Origin: Phycisphaerae bacterium
GTDB lineage: Bacteria; Chloroflexota; Anaerolineae; 4572-78; J111
DNA length: 64,000 nt
Direction: 5' to 3'
NCBI GenBank assembly: GCA_028285035.1
Contig: JANQQF010000167.1
Coordinates: 1 to 64,000, forward strand
Part shown: positions 63,101-64,000 of the stretch, one piece after another
Numbering within the stretch: position 1 is the stretch's first letter
Layout: each line of letters opens with the position of its first letter
The notes under the pieces: generated by a model
What the model was told of the DNA's origin: nothing
Seen by the model: the letters and a program-made list of their open reading frames with translations, nothing else
The model's database searches: none
Translations under genes and position numbers: made by a program

Positions 63101-64000
63101 ACACCTGTAGCATGGCGAACGTCCAAACCACCTTCACCAACGTGGCCACAGCCACAGCAGACTCAGAAGCAGGTAGCGTTCAAGATGTAGACAGCACAAC
63201 CATTACCCTTGATGAAGTTAAACTCGGTTTGACGGCTGAGTGTCGTGTGGGTGATACGCTCTACTGGCGTGTTACTGGCGATGACATCACCAACGGCGTG
63301 GACTTCAACTGGAACCATCTGCCCAGCAGTGACAATGGCTCGGGGCAGGTGAATGCAACGGGTCGACAATACTTCACGACAACCTGGGTTGAGGGTGACT
63401 CAAATACAGTTGTTATGAAATGGATTGATCCTAAAACCAGTAGTGAGAAGCAAAAACCACAGGCTCACAACAACCAGCCGTGTGTCTATCACGTTTCCTT
63501 TGAGAAAATGTGGACTGGGGCTGATGCACCTGACTTAGATGGGGTGACCTTGTTGACCGCTGAGAGCAGTGTGGCGACAGCAACGTGTACCAGCGACGAC
63601 GGTGCGCTGACCTGTACCTACACACGAACGAGCGACAATGGCTCCTTGAATGATCTGCACGTGCCGTTTGGTGAGACCTATGATGTGACGGAGAACTCGC
63701 CCATTGGCTGGATTGTGACAAGTGGCGCAGGCACAGGCTACACTGGCATTGATGGCTTTGATGATAGCCAAATTCCTAATGATCTGGTCTATGATGTGAA
63801 CGAAAACCGTTACTGCGAGTCGAACCCAGATGCAGAGTTCCCGCTCAACTTAGAGAAGTTCTGTACCCACACGGTTGAGAACGAGAGCGAAGCACCAGGT
63901 ATCATCACCATCGTTAAGACAGCTAATCCGGCTGACACTGGCGAGCAGTTCAGCTTCACCGGTAACTTAGGGGGCTTCAGCCTGCAGGCCAGTGATGTAC
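57172..64000 (+). CDS. Giant secreted ExeM/NucH-like nuclease with lamin-tail and DUF11 domains (partial)
   Basis: An uninterrupted frame from ATG 57172 to the window end (2276 codons, no stop). ATG follows GAGGATGAATT; residues 1-28 are a signal peptide (FVLTLFLVVNMMLSPQAQA). Approximate order: jelly-roll-like region (30-200), Big_5-type Ig domain (210-320), lamin-tail domain 1 (327-480), DUF11 (500-615), lamin-tail 2 (620-800), lamin-tail 3 (818-1000), a beta-rich domain (1080-1270), an OB-fold-like region (1291-1400), an EEP nuclease (1569-1905), a second DUF11 (1916-2010) and further beta-rich adhesin-like repeats. The nuclease has KVATLNVLNYF, VVEIENN, VVNHLKSKG, ILGDLNAYAM and VSDHDPVI, all catalytic positions intact. 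It probably degrades extracellular DNA while anchored or displayed; the C-terminus (sorting signal) is outside the window. Confidence 0.88.
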   Translation, partial: MYCKFRLPFVLTLFLVVNMMLSPQAQADPSDTAFQGFEGNNPSNEWAYTVNPATYNNEATGDVQEVNGDQDVWAIIKEFTGDIDTPSEGTFFWGMQDLDNSNGGGSSDHTLAFATVDTSTLTDVQVTFDHFSIGFDSTDTLRYQLFFDTVGQGEVALAKDTGGAWLTTSVNVPDTVNQVSLILYAFQNGGTDYAGWDNVRLFEASADTTEPLTSSFTPVDDATNVAVDTNLLLQLNENVQFGTTGNITLKKTSDDSVIETFDVSTSSQLSVSGDTITIDPTSDLDNATEYYVIIDNGAIEDLAGNPYQGFSGVTVWSFTTIAAASGGWVINEVNADPDATNGDANGDGTVNTTQDEFVEIVNNTGGAVDISGWTLSDGVGVRHTFPATTVIADQCAVLVFAGGTPTGAFGGATVQAASEGQLGLNNTGDTVTLNDGIIDQATATYTGAGGNDQSLTLDPDITGASFVQHTSATGASGSLFSPGTQIDGTPFSGCTVSVEPALTLDKVASPTTNVLAGDVVTYTLTLENVGTGDEPTALLTDTLPTEVDFAYWIDQPAGATETSDEITWNGSILASNQLIVRFAVTNLASSGDVVNTAEFEGTTTSGTDDATYTASDGASSGGLVITEIMYNPQSGEPAWEWIEIYNNSAAPIDLANYFFDDNSGTALTAANVGTSGGPYNIPVQGTAVLYHDNLTITDFEAAWGNVPLLIPVTNWPSLNNGGDQIGLWESLVSYDSRNFANAIETVTYAASGAWPTDDGDASIYLTNLNADNTDGNNWALSANGATTPLFDAYISLAQGSNSGSDIGSPGTAPTVPAQPLLLTEIVVTPTAGEFIEIYNPNSSTVDLSDIYLTDATYDGSAGGSAAYYYNIVIGLNAGGGSFGDFHARFPAGASIGGGEYQTIAIAGSDDFLTEYGVDPTYELYEDGGSTDSIPDMREAIAGSINNQGGLTNGGEVVILYTWDGLSDLVTDLDYAVWGDKAEAVDKASVSIDGPDADSDTSSYQNDTSIASQAVIDTSNHSNDKSWQREDFSEGAETKTGGNGAEGHDETSEDLDNTICEGDPTPNAATVCGVTDIFVTVQPSTLNGWSFFEEVATGNGDFVVGPATAPLGRGSAEFSIDATGRLLLGTVDYAGLRLDEIVSLSYDTYRSAPDGSVFAPTLQFNIDYDLTDSDTTTWQGRLVFEPYLTSGNTVLDDTWQTWDPLAGEWWSSGAPGNTVCPQGNPCTWNEVLTNFPNAGIWPNDNPFDTSTPLGTTQFKAGGPWSPDFVGNVDNFMIRVDDIRTTYDFEPDPQMVKIHEVQGSGSSVTNSGIIVTVEGVVIGDYQGSDELDGFFIQEETTDEDSNPATSEGIFVYCGNDCGSFPVSEGQIVEVTGLQEEFQDMSQLDVTGAGTSVTVTNAGNNLGLVTAASVDLPAPAGTDQEATFESVEGMLVTFVDKLTVTEFFQMGRFGQIVLSEGGKLRQFTDQNVPDATGYAAYLEDIAKRRIILDDTSNIENGSANVYHPQPGGFAVDNFIRGGYTVDSLTGVMHWSWAGDSGTDAWRIRPQITDHVSFNADNPRQATPTDVGGDIKVATLNVLNYFTTIDEGSNTCGPNNLGCRGAHSQAELVRQTQKLTSALLAIDADIFAVVEIENNETASLQAIVDALNSATGGTNYAYVNTGFIGGDAIKVGYIYKPALVGTSGNAAVLDTPAFVEPNTPGDPKNRPALAQTFEVVDSNNNSFGEKFTAVVNHLKSKGSSCGAGDDDITMGQGNCNDTRTKAAQALMDWLATDPTSSGDPDFMILGDLNAYAMEDPIKAVEVGADDTANTSDDFVNLIKQFNGSNAYSFVFDGQWGYLDHALANASLTAQVTGLTEWHINSDEVNLLDYNDKVLDAAEESFEAKPGTNTLFAPDLYRVSDHDPVIIGLSLYTPQPQVSITKETSTPNLTLGETAEFTITVENTGDFALTNVAVVDDLAPDCANPAIGELAVDAEVSYTCSMANVQTTFTNVATATADSEAGSVQDVDSTTITLDEVKLGLTAECRVGDTLYWRVTGDDITNGVDFNWNHLPSSDNGSGQVNATGRQYFTTTWVEGDSNTVVMKWIDPKTSSEKQKPQAHNNQPCVYHVSFEKMWTGADAPDLDGVTLLTAESSVATATCTSDDGALTCTYTRTSDNGSLNDLHVPFGETYDVTENSPIGWIVTSGAGTGYTGIDGFDDSQIPNDLVYDVNENRYCESNPDAEFPLNLEKFCTHTVENESEAPGIITIVKTANPADTGEQFSFTGNLGGFSLQASDV

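Noticed and set aside
1..64000. CRISPR arrays, tRNA or rRNA genes, intact insertion sequences
   Set aside because: No regular direct repeats with unique spacers, no cloverleaf with intact T-loop, and no transposase frame was found by eye; small tRNAs cannot be fully excluded without a scan.

Overview
The window looks like one contig of a bacterial chromosome, most probably a member of the Chloroflexota (Anaerolineae-like). This is an inference from gene content: a very large kinase/AAA/GAF/SpoIIE signalling protein, a DUF3048 lipoprotein, an FHA-domain ABC protein, an NTT-type carrier fused to HEAT and cyclic-nucleotide domains, and a giant secreted protein with lamin-tail and DUF11 domains, at mid-range GC. 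No rRNA, tRNA, CRISPR array or intact insertion sequence was seen.

Region 1 (1-4783, minus strand) is a myo-inositol/sugar block: the 5' end of a LysM-carrying sugar-binding protein, iolB, iolG, a hotdog thioesterase and a LacI-family repressor. Two near-consensus promoters, one for the binding protein and one for the repressor, are each followed at once by the same palindromic operator, so the repressor very likely controls both itself and the transporter. Region 2 (4907-8650, minus) is accessory: four tightly overlapping genes (EEP nuclease, unknown protein, membrane protein, J-domain coiled-coil protein) behind a Phd/VapC-type toxin-antitoxin pair. Region 3 (8756-21309) holds acetoacetyl-CoA synthetase, two membrane proteins, the 1787-residue signalling protein, a cysteine-synthase-like enzyme and an orphan membrane-anchored protein.

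Region 4 (21587-36974) is a catabolic island. An IclR regulator, two EamA transporters and an FrhB-like iron-sulfur protein lie on the plus strand. On the minus strand are a Rieske oxygenase translationally coupled to a glutamine-synthetase-like ligase, an SDR dehydrogenase, an acyl-CoA dehydrogenase, an ADP-forming acyl-CoA ligase and a CaiD-like hydratase. The IclR promoter and the acyl-CoA dehydrogenase promoter share an operator motif, which ties regulator and pathway together. The logic suggests activation and oxidation of an amine, followed by CoA-thioester breakdown of a carnitine-like or similar acid. An Lrp regulator and a methionine gamma-lyase-type enzyme follow as a divergent pair.

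Region 5 (36999-50267) has a GNAT enzyme, the NTT-HEAT-cNMP fusion, DinB-like and SRPBCC proteins, an FHA-FHA-ABC transporter coupled to a subtilisin-type protease, a methyltransferase, a corrinoid/folate methyltransferase and a DUF3048 lipoprotein. Region 6 (50290-55671) is a branched-chain amino-acid ABC operon (two permeases with unusual extensions, two ATPases) with no binding-protein gene and a strong terminator. Region 7 (56024-64000) encodes secreted proteins: a small LysM protein and a giant ExeM/NucH-like extracellular nuclease that runs off the end.

Several intergenic gaps are filled by long imperfect palindromes of different sequence families, so the genome seems rich in small dispersed non-coding repeats.
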